A stretch of 12,781 bases of DNA from Basidiobolus heterosporus B8920 (lineage: Eukaryota > Basidiobolomycota > Basidiobolomycetes > Basidiobolales > Basidiobolaceae). The notes beneath the pieces are model-generated. The model did not search any database. It saw nothing but the letters and a program-made list of their open reading frames with translations, and was not told where the DNA came from. Within the stretch, counting starts at the first letter, position 1. Every line of letters begins with the position of its first letter. Position numbers and translations under genes: made by a program. The DNA lies in contig JNET01033246.1 of NCBI GenBank assembly GCA_000697455.1, positions 1-12,781 of the forward strand, in the 5' to 3' direction. Positions 1 through 8,690 of this stretch are shown here, piece after piece.

Positions 1-72
1 GACCTTTGCCTGGTCACCCAGCGCAAAAGAAGCCAAAAGCAAAGTGCAAACGAAGGATACTTTAGAGATCAT
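1..72 (-). CDS. N-terminus of a secreted protein, cut by the window edge
   Basis: Reading the minus strand from ATG at 72-70 gives 24 codons before the edge, starting MISKVSFVCTLLLASFALG and followed by DQAKV. This is a textbook signal peptide: a lysine, a hydrophobic core, then A-L-G as a likely cleavage site. A TATA box lies about 40 bases upstream on the same strand and supports the start. The spacing and several residues (S at 6, C-T at 9-10, A, G-D, A) match the signal peptide of the tandem family at the right end of the window, which reads LICTIFMATIAYGDHAV there. I infer, without proof, that it may be a diverged relative. The mature protein lies outside the window, so its function cannot be named. 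Confidence 0.6.
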   Translation of the reverse strand, partial: MISKVSFVCTLLLASFALGDQAKV

Positions 73-112
73 GGTGTTTCTCGGTTCAATTCGATCTAGG
101 CAATACGTGTGC

Positions 113-120
113 CTTTTATA
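113..120 (-). promoter_or_regulatory. TATA box of the left-edge secreted-protein gene
   Basis: The minus strand reads TATAAAAGGC over 120-111, about 40 bases before the ATG at 72. The 5' untranslated region would therefore be very short. The sequence fits the TATAAAA consensus well. Confidence 0.55.
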
Positions 121-824
121 CCTTGCTACCTACTCGGTAGATGGCCTGGAAAATACATGAAAATCTCACTCAGCGCATTGCTCATGGAACTGTACACTTT
201 ATTTGAGTTTCTTTCTTTCGTCCGAAATGCGAACCATGAAGCTTGTTTGATTACACTCTGTATTCACAGTACCTCGCCATGACTTATAGGCTGCTGAAAT
301 AGGCAGAAGAGCGTGCTTACTGTTGGGATATTCCAACACTAATAAATGGTAACGATATCCCTCGCTAAATACTCTACGGCTATCAAACGTAGAGTAGATA
401 TTATAAGTTCATGTAGAGTGGAGGGATTTAAGCGTAGCCTCCTCATCGGTAAAGATTTTTGGTTTGAAATAAACAAAGCTGCTATTCCATTACGTATGAA
501 TACAAAGACACCACCAAGAGATCTGGTAAATATATTACAAAAATCGTCTAGAAGTATATTTCGGCCGAAAAGTCTTCGGATAGAAAGAAAGTATTTTTCG
601 TAAACCAGAGATACGGTGAACTCCCCTGGCAACAGTAACTTGTATCATTTTGAAAAAAGGAACCTTGGCAGATCCCTTCTGAATGCTGATCAGGTATTGA
701 TTCCAAGAATACAGCGATTGCTTTAACGGACAAACTTCTATGAATGATAGTGTAAACAGACCGACATGGATATCATCTTGTCCCTATACGGTGAATTACC
801 AGCCGCAACCAAAGCTACCTCATC
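121..824. other. intergenic stretch without a supportable gene
   Basis: Open frames of 85-97 codons exist on both strands between about 339 and 632 and overlap each other. The minus-strand one has no ATG, neither has a recognisable motif, and no splice-site pattern links them to anything. A 10-bp direct repeat (atacggtgaa) occurs near 611 and near 786. I see no RNA gene or mobile element here. Confidence 0.4.
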
Positions 825-968
825 TTAATCTATATCCTCTGCAGTCAAATCCCGTCTTTTACCTTGGAAGCCCCCTCTTAGCTCAGTCTCCTCTGGCTTA
901 AGTTCATCCTCCTCTTCAATTTCGGTATCCAGACTGACCTCGATATGATCGTCTTCAATATTTAGACT
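825..968 (-). pseudogene. acidic C-terminal fragment resembling the tandem secreted family
   Basis: A minus-strand frame is open for 47 codons and ends in TAA at 827-825. It is strongly acidic (EIEEEDEL), then runs PEETELRGGF and a basic KRRD. The intact family members at the right end have the same order: an acidic run, PEEAELWGGY, then RRWRRR. The shared P-E-E-x-E-L-x-G-G-aromatic core followed by basic residues is unlikely to be coincidence. No signal peptide or start can be joined to it, and a stop lies directly upstream in frame at 971-969. It is therefore probably a decayed, opposite-strand relative. It could instead be the last exon of an unrelated gene, with an acceptor near 969. Confidence 0.4.
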
Positions 969-1644
969 CTATCAACTCTAACAGTTCACAAAGTAAATCT
1001 AACTTTGTATTTGCACTCCCCGATAGATTGAGAACCTTAGTGTTTATCAATGTAGGGTACTTGATAATCATTAGATATCACTAAATTCTCTTAGTGAATT
1101 TCAAGGGTAGACGTGAAGAAACATGAGAAGCCAAATGTCCACATAGGTTTGGAGTTCTATACAAGCAGTAAATTACTGGCCCCAACCCCATTTGTCATAA
1201 CCAAAATATCAACGAAATAGTGAGTGTCTAATTCAAGTATAATAAATGAAATTGATAGATCGAACACTTCTATCCTTTAGCTATAAGCAGGAAGTCGTTT
1301 GTTTGATAATAATAGAGAATATAAACCAAGTTGAATGAACGTTCTACTAAATCACATAATTGTCTTAGGAAACTCGAGAATTCAGAAATAAAGAAAAACA
1401 ATCTAAAATCACACACGCACACATTAAAAGCCATTTGAGTGAAAAGATGGGAGGTCATGATTGTAGGATGGAGCAAAGACAAAATTTAAATGAGAAATTA
1501 TCTTGAATGGGGGTGGGTTTTGTTTTCAAAGGAGAGGTGATAAGAGATGGGGTTGTTTTTGCTAATAAACAACCGTTGGTAAAAGCGATGTACCGAGTGG
1601 ACGGCTTGAGCTTTGCGTTACCACCAGCACCGATGTCTACTGGC
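969..1644. other. intergenic stretch downstream of the ubiquitin protease gene
   Basis: This region holds the 3' flank of the minus-strand protease gene. A 38-codon minus-strand frame (ATG at 1071, stop at 955) ends within the start of the acidic fragment and has a plausible protein-like composition (K-L-D-L-L-C-E-L-L-E-L-I), but is too short to assign. A 70-codon minus frame at 1270-1482 lacks an ATG start and any motif. No clear poly(A) signal for the protease gene was found. Confidence 0.4.
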
Positions 1645-4001
1645 TTATGAATCTATCAAGTTAGATCTACCATAGAAGAACAGATAAGCTAAACGCTCGG
1701 GATGCTCTGCAACCACCTCAGATTCAGGAATACGTGTGATGTTCGTATCGTCCAGATGTAGCCATTCCCCATTTTGCCGGAGAACGTCGCATGTGTAATG
1801 TCCGCCAGCAGCTAGCATCCCATGGTGATAAACAACACCAATTAATTTGTAAGAAATTGGCTTGGAAACCCCCTTTGACGGAGACATGATTTCTACCACA
1901 CCGATGAGTTGTTAGTACCCTTTCTTGGTCATGCTAATTGTAGAATTCCAATTTTTACCTGGAGCAACTTGGAGGTCAGTAGCGTACTGAATATGCTTAT
2001 GGACTTTCTGGATCCCACCAACACTATTGTACTCGAATCGTTTGAGATGAAGAATCAATACTGGTGGGAGTGTTTCAATGAATGTTTGTCGTGTAGCCTC
2101 GACCTGTTCAAAGTAAGAGTTAGATAAAGTCACCACAGCAACTGTCAGACTAGATCCTACCTGAATCCCCTGGCTAGTAGTAAATCCGTCGATAAGGTCT
2201 AACTTGGTTACGTTTAACAAGGCATCTTCAATAGTGTGAATTCCATCGGGCTGTGTGGCGTAGAAACGTCATGAGTAAACGTAGATGACAAAATGATACT
2301 TGATCTTCCTCTTTCTTACCGCAATATCGAGTTGAAGAGCTTGGAATGGCTCAAGTGTGACCGAATCTTTAGAGCCTGGGCATCTCAAGATTGATCGAAC
2401 TTGGCCACCGAAGATTTTCTTGATGGGAGTCTCAATGACTTCAGTCTAGGTGGTATACCGTCTGGTTAGTAAAACAAAATTTAATTACTTCTTAGAACTT
2501 AAAGCTTACAGCTCGAGTGATAGATGTTCGATTGCGCGGGCCGACCTCCATCCATTCACTTTCTGTCTCTACACCATTGCTACGTTCCTGACTGTGCTGA
2601 GAAGCATCGTCTGGAGAGCCATCAATTCGAGGGAGATCTGGTAAGAAATAGACGTCAACAAACAAAACTCAAGATATTCCTCTGCATGCACTTCTCTTAC
2701 TTGACATAAACTCTTCATGAAGGCCGTCCAAAAGAAATCCTAGAAACTCTTCTGCATCTTCTTGTCTTCCCTTTAAACAGATTTTGAAAGCATGAGTATG
2801 TTAAATTGGAACCAAGTGTGTTGAAAAAGAACGTACCCTCATAGAATTGAATCGCTTGAGACCACGAAGAGCATCGTAGACATATTCAGGAACGAACGCA
2901 TCCTCATACTCGACGACTCCTATAATTATATGATTAAAATCAAGTTGATATGACTGTTACGCATTTCAAGTTAACTCACCGTGGGATTCCACGTCGGGTC
3001 CTTCTTGAAACTCATTGATGAACATTACCCTAAATGACATTAATTAGAATCCATAGAAGGCTACTGATGCTACGGAGAGTTTCTTACAATGAGTCGATTA
3101 AGGGCGTTTTGCTTTTAAAGCTGTGGGCTACATTCTTGCTGATTTCTTTTACAAGAGTATAAAAAGGTGGGATATGTGCAAGGGGTTGAAGAATCTACGT
3201 GAAATAAGGTGAGTGGGCTGCGTAGTGTAAGTAGATTATGGAGGAGCATACCGCATTCATAAAGCAAGTATTGCCGTTATTGACCAAGCCTCTAGGCCTG
3301 ATTAACTTCCCGTCAAAGGAGACCTTGAAATTATGAAGTACTTCTAATAACAATGGAGTAATTAGGAGTCGGTTAGAAGAAGATAACTTTGCAGACCCTT
3401 TCTCACCCTCAATACCCTGTAGAGCGATTTGCCCGTTAGTCTTTGGTGTTTTGATGGAGTTTTTGGTTGATGCAGATGTTTTAGCTATGTTTTGTTCTTC
3501 GGTGTTACCAGATTGGGCATTAGCGGCTGCGGCTGCTGCTGCCTGAGCCTTAGCTTTGTTCTTGTCTTTTACTAAATCAGCCCAACTTTTGGCCACGGGT
3601 GGAGTAGGTTCAGTAACATGATTATTGATAGTGGTGGTATCTTGCGATAAGGCTGAGGGGAGTGGTGGTTTAGCGAAGGATTTCACGTGTTTACTGATAA
3701 AATCCTCATTCGGTAAGGGTTTGAGTTTCCACGGTAACTACCACGTAAATAAATAGAAATAAGTAAATACAAACAAGAGTGTTCAGAGCTGCAGTGAAGG
3801 GCATTACCGAAAAGGTGACGTAACTATCAACAACCTCGTTAATTTCTTCACGGCTCAAATCTCCAAGAGTGTAATAAGGGTGTGAGATCTAGAATATATA
3901 CACGAATATACCAAATAGGTGATAGAACGCAATTAGACAATAGTCCAAGAAAGTAGAATTGACTATCTAAAGAAAATGGACGATATAATTACAGCTTTCA
4001 T
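1645..4001 (-). CDS. ubiquitin carboxyl-terminal hydrolase, Ubp3/USP10 family (12 exons)
   Basis: This is a cysteine protease that removes ubiquitin from proteins. Family members act with a Bre5/G3BP-type partner in vesicle-coat turnover, ribophagy and stress responses. My exons, in coding order, are 4001-3993, 3888-3808, 3737-3252, 3194-3088, 3029-2980, 2919-2837, 2770-2701, 2637-2510, 2445-2320, 2250-2161, 2103-1959 and 1892-1645. All join in phase and give about 540 residues. The Cys box [13 protein letters not shown] has its catalytic Cys near residue 188. It is followed by [30 protein letters not shown], and [12 protein letters not shown]. The His box GGHYTCDV has its His near 490, and HLDD near 504-507 supplies the Asp. 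The N-terminal 170 residues are low complexity with a poly-Ala run. The first three-codon exon (MKA) is the weakest part; from 3888 onward the model is firm. The gene lies in the same direction as the Hsp40 gene upstream. Confidence 0.88.
2104..2160 (-). other. 57-nt intron without stops in the protease gene
   Basis: The donor GTAGGA and acceptor GAACAG flank 57 bases, exactly 19 codons, that stay open in the gene's frame. The joined exons read [11 protein letters not shown], leading straight into the conserved [12 protein letters not shown] segment, where the family usually has no insert. A CTAAC branch-like site lies near the acceptor. Retention would add 19 residues without breaking the protein. 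Confidence 0.65.
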
Positions 4002-4860
4002 TGGTCAGAAGTAGCGAAAAATAATTAACAGAGAAGGGGATGAAATTAAAAAAGAAGTCTAGCGGTCAAGATATGTCGAATAAAACGATGTAAAATGCGA
4101 GTGAGTTATAAGTCAGTATGTGGTATGCAACATGCTCCAATAGAAGTAGATCGATAGTGTTGGTATAAGCGAAAGCGATAGGGTAAACTCGAAGGATGGA
4201 TTTCAAAGGACTTTCTATGCTATATAGGTCGATATTCTTTTCCAGTCGAAAAAAAGTAACAAACTAGGAACTAATGCTTCCGAGATAAAATTACCAAGTC
4301 CAAGGTTTGAACGAATTGCTGAGATTTGACGATATTGCGTGTTGAAGAATTTGCTAGTATGGTAATTGATGAGGAATGGAAATTGATAGGTGGAATTTTA
4401 GATCCTCGTTTTTCTTTTTTTCTAACCAAAACCCCTGTAGGGTGCACTGCTAGATGACCTACCTTTTGACTAACCTAGTTTGCCGGAATCACCCGAACTT
4501 AATCACAAATGATTGAGCCATTAGCTTAGCTTAGTTAGGATCCGTTACAAGAGATTTTCTAGTTTCGTGGATTTAATACGACACAAAATATTATATGTTT
4601 CACATCATTGTTGTAGCAAAGTGGTGATGAGGGGAGGGAAAGAGAGGGAAAGAGAGGCCGCCATGTTAAGCTGCCATATACGTAGGATGCTGATTTCCTT
4701 ACCGGGAATAGGCTTCTGTGACAGGGAAAATGAGCGCATGAATTCGGTGAAAGGGGGATCTACATTGACACATAGTATAGTAGGAAATGGCGTGTGCACA
4801 AGAAAAAATGAAGTTTTGTGTGAATCCAATAAGGCAAAATGCTATTGTTCTCTGGTCAGC
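4002..4860. other. intergenic region: Hsp40 3' flank and protease promoter
   Basis: Both neighbours run on the minus strand, so this 860-bp gap carries the Hsp40 3' end and the protease promoter. A purine-rich run with an 11-bp near repeat (ggaaagagagg, twice) lies at about 4629-4655. A plus-strand frame at 4567-4998 overlaps the Hsp40 3' end and looks fortuitous. The minus-strand ATG at 4133 opens only a six-codon frame. No convincing TATA box was found. Confidence 0.4.
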
Positions 4861-6797
4861 CTATTGTTGGTTGCATTGAACACCAGGCCCGCCTCTGCCC
4901 TCATCTTCCGCGTCTTCATCATATGCATTGCCTGCGGAGGAACCGATCGAGCCGAACTAAACAAGCGATGTCAGTACCTGCCAATCATATCTGAATAGGA
5001 TGGATTGTTACCTGTGAGATGGTTGAGTCATGCAAGTGAATCTCGTCGATGATTTCGGGACGAGTGGACTCTGCAGGACGGGGTGGGAGAAGATTCTCCA
5101 GAGTCTTATACAAGAGGTTAGTGCACAAGAGCATTTGGTTTGCATATAGACACTGTGTACAAACCTTGTACTCGGGGTTTGAGAGCCATCCGTTGGGAGG
5201 GAATTCAACATCAAATTGAACATAGAGGTTACCCTTGTCAAAGGGTCTCTTGTACTGTGGCATACCTTCGCCCATTATGCACTTGATGTCTCCTACATAA
5301 ATCAATTAGTAACTTAAGACGTCAACGAGTCCCCCGAAGACAATGCTTACCGGGCTTGATAACTTCTCCGGGTGGATGGTTGACCACCAAACCTCTGCCG
5401 TCCAAGTGAGTTACGATGCATTTGGAAAATCCGCAAATAGCCTCAGTCAAGGTAATCTTGACATGAGCTAACAAATCGGCACCTTTTCTGTCGAAAGTGT
5501 CATGCTCTTGTTGTTGCAAGACCAGAACAACATCGCCAGTCTCAATTCCAGGCTATCAAAATGTTCGCGTCAGAGATTCGTTTATCCAAAAAATGGTCTT
5601 TTCTGGGTTACCTCTTGATCACCTTCTCCCTTCATGACAATCTTTTGTCCATCTTTCATACCCTTATCAATGAATACTTCAAGAATCTTGCGCTCGCTTG
5701 TGACTTTCTTGCCCTTGCATTTCTTGCATCTATCTTTCTCCTTGATAATTTCTCCTTTTCCTTCACCTATTTACAGCAGGCGAGTCGATTAAAAGAAGCT
5801 TTGCAAAGATAGACTTGAGACGTAACTTACATGAAGAACAGGCAACTTGCATTTGTTGCATCATACCAGGAGCGATTTGACGCATGGTCATTTTGACGCC
5901 GTGGCCATCGCAGCTGGTACACTTTTTGACTGCACCAGATTTTCCACCTTTGCTATTGTGGTGAATGTTGTTTAATACACGAACGAATTTCACATTCTAC
6001 AATGCACTAACCCATGACAATGTGAGCAGATAACATTCTTTTGGAGAGCCATCTTGGTAGCTTTGCCATTGTAGAGATCCTCCAAAGTGACTTTGAGGGG
6101 ATGGACAATATCTTCGCCACGTTGCTTCCAATTGCGAGGGCCGCCAGCTGAGAGGCTCATTAGGTAATGCGAAATAAAATGTAAATACATAAAAATATAC
6201 CTCCAAATGAAGCTCCACCAAAACCGCCTCCAAAGAATTGGGCAAAAATATCTTCGGGATTCATTCCATAATCGCCACCACCGTTCATACCTTCTTCACC
6301 AAAGCGATCATAGTTCTCTCTTGAATTGAATCGTTAGCACCGTCTGTTTTTGAATTAGCGAAAAATCCTAGACATCGTACTAACCTCTTGTCGGGATCGC
6401 TCAAGATTTCGTATGCATGACTGATTTCCTTGAACTGGAACGTAACTGACATGTTAGTGATTTATTAAACCGACAGTAGATTCTCCTGTGATCAACTTGC
6501 CTTTTCTCCTTCATCAGGATTCTTATCGGGGTGAAATTTCATGGCCTTTATAATGCAAGGAATGTGTCAAAATAAGTGATATAGGAGAAGCTTTCTCGGC
6601 TTTGAAAAAGCAAGGCAAGCCCGTCGGATGAGCTGAACCAGGACGGCCCTCAACATATACTGACCAATTTACGGTATGCCTAAGAAACGAATTAATACAT
6701 AAGCGACACATCGTTATCGGTAACTCCAAAGTACCTTTTTGATTTCTGAGTCAGTAGCATCTCTTTCGACACCTAAGACCTCGTAGTAGTTGGACAT
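4861..6797 (-). CDS. type I Hsp40 / DnaJ co-chaperone, Ydj1/Mas5 family (12 exons)
   Basis: This is a cytosolic Hsp70 partner that stimulates ATP hydrolysis and delivers unfolded clients. Exons in coding order are 6797-6735, 6679-6665, 6545-6501, 6434-6385, 6319-6201, 6147-6012, 5952-5831, 5766-5612, 5552-5351, 5292-5165, 5104-5012 and 4956-4861. They join in phase to 407 residues, close to yeast Ydj1 (409). The J domain starts [10 protein letters not shown] and has HPD at 31-33. A Gly/Phe-rich stretch (FFGGGFGG) follows near residues 95-110. The zinc-binding pairs are C138/C141, C154/C157, C181/C184 and C197/C200. The client-binding region contains [20 protein letters not shown] and LPPRP. 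The C-terminus is CNQQ, a prenylation box like that of Ydj1. The ATG at 6797 is chosen because MSNYYE is the family start. Intron 3 is GC-AG, exon 2 is only 15 nt, and the intron at 5164-5105 is stop-free. Confidence 0.93.
5105..5164 (-). other. 60-nt intron without stops in the Hsp40 gene
   Basis: Donor GTTTGT, branch-like CACTAAC and acceptor TATAAG bound 60 bases that remain open in frame (20 codons). Removing them joins NPEYK to [10 protein letters not shown], which matches the uninterrupted family sequence, so splicing is the normal outcome. Retention would insert 20 residues, two of them Cys, just before the LPPRP segment of the client-binding domain. Confidence 0.7.
6435..6500 (-). other. 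GC-AG intron in the Hsp40 gene
   Basis: The exon ends ...GEK at AAG and the intron begins GCAAGT rather than GT, then ends TTCCAG. Joining gives [16 protein letters not shown], exactly the family J-domain sequence. AG|GCAAGT is the usual form of rare GC donors. The only nearby GT would shift the frame and add residues not seen in the family. CACTAAC provides a branch site. Confidence 0.8.
6665..6679 (-). other. 15-nt microexon in the Hsp40 J domain
   Basis: Five codons (AYRKL) lie between introns 6734-6680 and 6664-6546. They are needed to complete the J-domain helix II sequence [16 protein letters not shown], so the exon is supported by protein conservation as well as by splice sites. The downstream intron, 119 nt, is the longest in the gene. 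Confidence 0.8.
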
Positions 6798-7168
6798 GAT
6801 TGGAATGAAGAAGTTGTGAACACCAAAGTAACTGTACTAATAAACCGGAAATATTCTCGCCCAGTCTAAGTAGAGATAGGAACACCAGTGATTGAAGTCA
6901 AGTAAAATAAGGCAAATATTATTACTGATCTACATCTACCTAGCCCTACATCCACTTTCATACTAGCAATTGCTGAGCTACTCACCCTAGATTTCGAGAC
7001 CATTCTCCCTTGAACATTCAACTAAAAATTTTCCATATCCCGAATGCATCTGCAATTGAACCAAGAAATTATGCTCACTTTTATGTCATCAATGGATTCA
7101 TGAGTAGCCCAAAGCGAATCAATGGCAACACATTGGATTTTTCTAACCACTAAACGTTGAGTGAGTCC

Positions 7169-7190
7169 AACCCTAACCCTAAGGGTTACC
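7169..7190. repeat. short interstitial telomere-like repeat, C-rich on the plus strand
   Basis: The plus strand reads aaccctaaccctaagggtt here: two CCCTAA units directly followed by the inverted form AGGGTT, so that AACCCT-A-AGGGTT is a perfect inverted repeat. TTAGGG is the common telomere unit of filamentous fungi. The run is too short to be a telomere and is an internal motif. Confidence 0.65.
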
Positions 7191-7296
7191 CAGACCCACA
7201 AAGTCCAACGAAACGTGGGTAAATTAACAAATTCTGCCGAGATATCAGGCAATTCCGGTGATTTTTATGATGTAATAGAGTGTTGCAATGGATGAA

Positions 7297-7321
7297 TAGG
7301 GTTAGGGTTAGGGTTAGGGTT
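7297..7321. repeat. short interstitial telomere repeat, G-rich on the plus strand
   Basis: About four perfect tandem units of TTAGGG (from taggg at 7297 to the final tt at 7321), about 110 bp after the C-rich run. The orientation is opposite to that run, so both point outward, as at the two ends of a linear chromosome. Confidence 0.75.
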
Positions 7322-7632
7322 GAGTTAATTTCCAACTGAATGTGACTGTCATCACGAACATTCTCCATCACTCAAAGCTTATAAACCGAGTTGTGCTCAG
7401 GCTTTAGTGGTGGTTCTTCTATCACGATTTTTAAAATTACACCTACCCTCTTGAGGCCAGCCGAATACGAAGCGATAGATGTTGCTTCAGTGATTAGGCT
7501 CGGGATGCGATCATACCCGATCCCAGGCAGGAGGTGACGCCCATATCTGGGTGGAGTTTCACAGATGGAGGATGGGTATGAGGGTTCATATTGGCCTGAA
7601 GAGCCTGCTAAAGTTACAGTCAATGTCTGTGT

Positions 7633-7651
7633 GGCCAATTATCGATTGGCC
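7633..7651. repeat. small perfect inverted repeat GGCCAAT-TATCG-ATTGGCC
   Basis: Arms of 7 bp with a 5-base loop. Each arm holds a CCAAT/ATTGG motif in opposite orientation. It may be a CCAAT-factor site or chance; no gene start lies next to it. Confidence 0.4.
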
Positions 7652-7660
7652 CTGATGTGT

Positions 7661-7729
7661 GTTTCAATACTAGAAAGCCAACATGTTACAATTCGTAGGG
7701 GTCATAGATTACGCTCTTGGTATTGAAAC
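7661..7729. repeat. 10-bp inverted repeat GTTTCAATAC / GTATTGAAAC
   Basis: Perfect 10-bp arms at 7661-7670 and 7720-7729 are separated by 49 bp. No flanking target duplication or transposase frame was seen, so a miniature transposon is not supported. Confidence 0.35.
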
Positions 7730-7944
7730 TCGTAGTTTTAGAATCCAATGGAATAACTATGTTTACTGTTACCAGTTGATTAGTAAAAGGCTTTGCATGC
7801 TATCTATTTACCTTCAACTTTCGTAAGGATCAAATACTTCGCTGCTGGTAGCAGTATATCTAGTGTATCAGTATCGAACACTTCGCCCATTCCTCAACCT
7901 GTGTGATGGTTTCCTGATTCTAAATTCCCTATATGACGAATAAG

Positions 7945-8076
7945 TGGCTCAGTTATGTCGTTTGAAGTTCAGCAAACTCGTCGATACTGCTACCAGTGAT
8001 GAGGTTAAAGATGGTGCCTTAGATATTGCTCTTGATGATAAGAATGCTGCTTGTAACCAAAATGAAGCCTTATAAC
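7945..8076 (+). pseudogene. probable relic of the acidic segment of the tandem secreted family
   Basis: A plus-strand frame contains SDEVKDGALDIALDDKN starting at about 7996. Intact copy C has SDEVADNESDIDVDEND at the equivalent place. The bases agtgatgaggtt and gatatt are shared with copy C at the same spacing. The frame closes soon after and neither a signal peptide nor the Arg/Tyr repeats can be traced. I read it as an older, eroded member upstream of the array. The match is short, so chance similarity of acidic codons is the alternative. Confidence 0.35.
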
Positions 8077-8690
8077 GAGTGATTGAGTTGTGATAAAAGA
8101 TAATAATATACTTTATGAACTAAAGCATGGCATTACCATTGATCCTGCTCCGATTTGTCCAAAATTAACAATTCGTGATTTTTGAATGAGTACAATATTG
8201 AAAGGATTGACAGCTATCTTGTGAAATGACTACTTGAATCTAAGGGGTATGAGTGAGAATAAACCTAAGAGTATGCTTCAAGTGTCTAATTCTACTACTG
8301 ACCATTAATTTAACTTTACAATGAAGTGTTTTTGTGGAAAGCTACAATACCGATGTATGCTTCAACTCCAAGTAGTAAAGATTATACTTATGCACAAGGA
8401 TCACATGTAAAGTAGTTAGAGGGCAATTTGTGTAGTAAGTGTCAACTTTCTAGAATAAATATAGGAACTATAGCGGCAGTTCAGTTTTTTTAATGATCTT
8501 AAAAGATTGATCCATGGGCAAATTATATACACATTTGGTATCTAAAATATTTCTCAATTAATGTTCAAAGTGTTCTATATTAGATGAAAGTCAATTAGAT
8601 ATGGTTGCTCTATACGTATGTAAGTCAGGGCCTACATAAGAAGGGAGCGTATGTGATCTAGTATACGAAGTCGTATTCAAGTAACCAGCT
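8077..8690. other. AT-rich spacer before copy A
   Basis: No supportable reading frame. Just before copy A, the sequence tacataagaaggg (about 8632-8644) corresponds in place to the tatataagagaag TATA region of copies B-D. The promoter of copy A therefore appears weakened along with its gene. The strong AATCTAA/TTAGATT module of copies B-D is not preserved here. Confidence 0.4.

Larger units (their letters stand above)
6798..7944. other. gene-poor spacer upstream of the Hsp40 gene
   Basis: The part next to 6797 is the Hsp40 promoter and 5' leader; I see no clean heat-shock element. Beyond it lie two telomere-like runs and two small inverted repeats (listed separately). An 88-codon minus-strand frame at 7372-7638 has no ATG and no motif I recognise; it could be an exon or chance. 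No RNA gene is evident. Confidence 0.4.

Noticed and set aside
339-632. Overlapping open frames on both strands (minus 339-632, plus 346-603)
   Set aside because: They overlap each other. The minus one has no ATG, neither has a motif, and their length is within chance for this base composition.
955-1071. 38-codon minus frame that loosely recalls a helicase C-terminal segment (KLDLLCELLELI)
   Set aside because: Too short for a family call, with no helicase motif around it; kept only as context for the acidic fragment.
1270-1482. 70-codon minus-strand frame with hydrophobic Phe-rich composition
   Set aside because: No ATG start, composition follows the AT-rich DNA, and no splice or domain support.
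4567-4998. 143-codon plus-strand frame opposite the Hsp40 3' end
   Set aside because: Its right part is the reverse of the last Hsp40 exon and intron. The left part is low-complexity purine-rich DNA with no recognisable domain.
6798-6960. Heat-shock elements upstream of the Hsp40 gene
   Set aside because: Scattered TTC and GAA triplets occur, but none form the alternating nGAAn/nTTCn pattern with correct spacing.
7480-7600. Possible 5S rRNA or tRNA-derived SINE (GC-richer stretch with gatcatacccgatccc and ggtggagtttca)
   Set aside because: The internal promoter boxes and pairing stems of 5S rRNA or tRNA could not be matched.
7372-7638. 88-codon minus-strand frame with varied, protein-like composition
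   Set aside because: It begins at TTG rather than ATG and ends without context. I recognise no family; it may be an orphan exon but cannot be supported.
7661-7729. Miniature inverted-repeat transposon
   Set aside because: Only 10-bp arms over 69 bp, with no target-site duplication seen and no second copy in the window.
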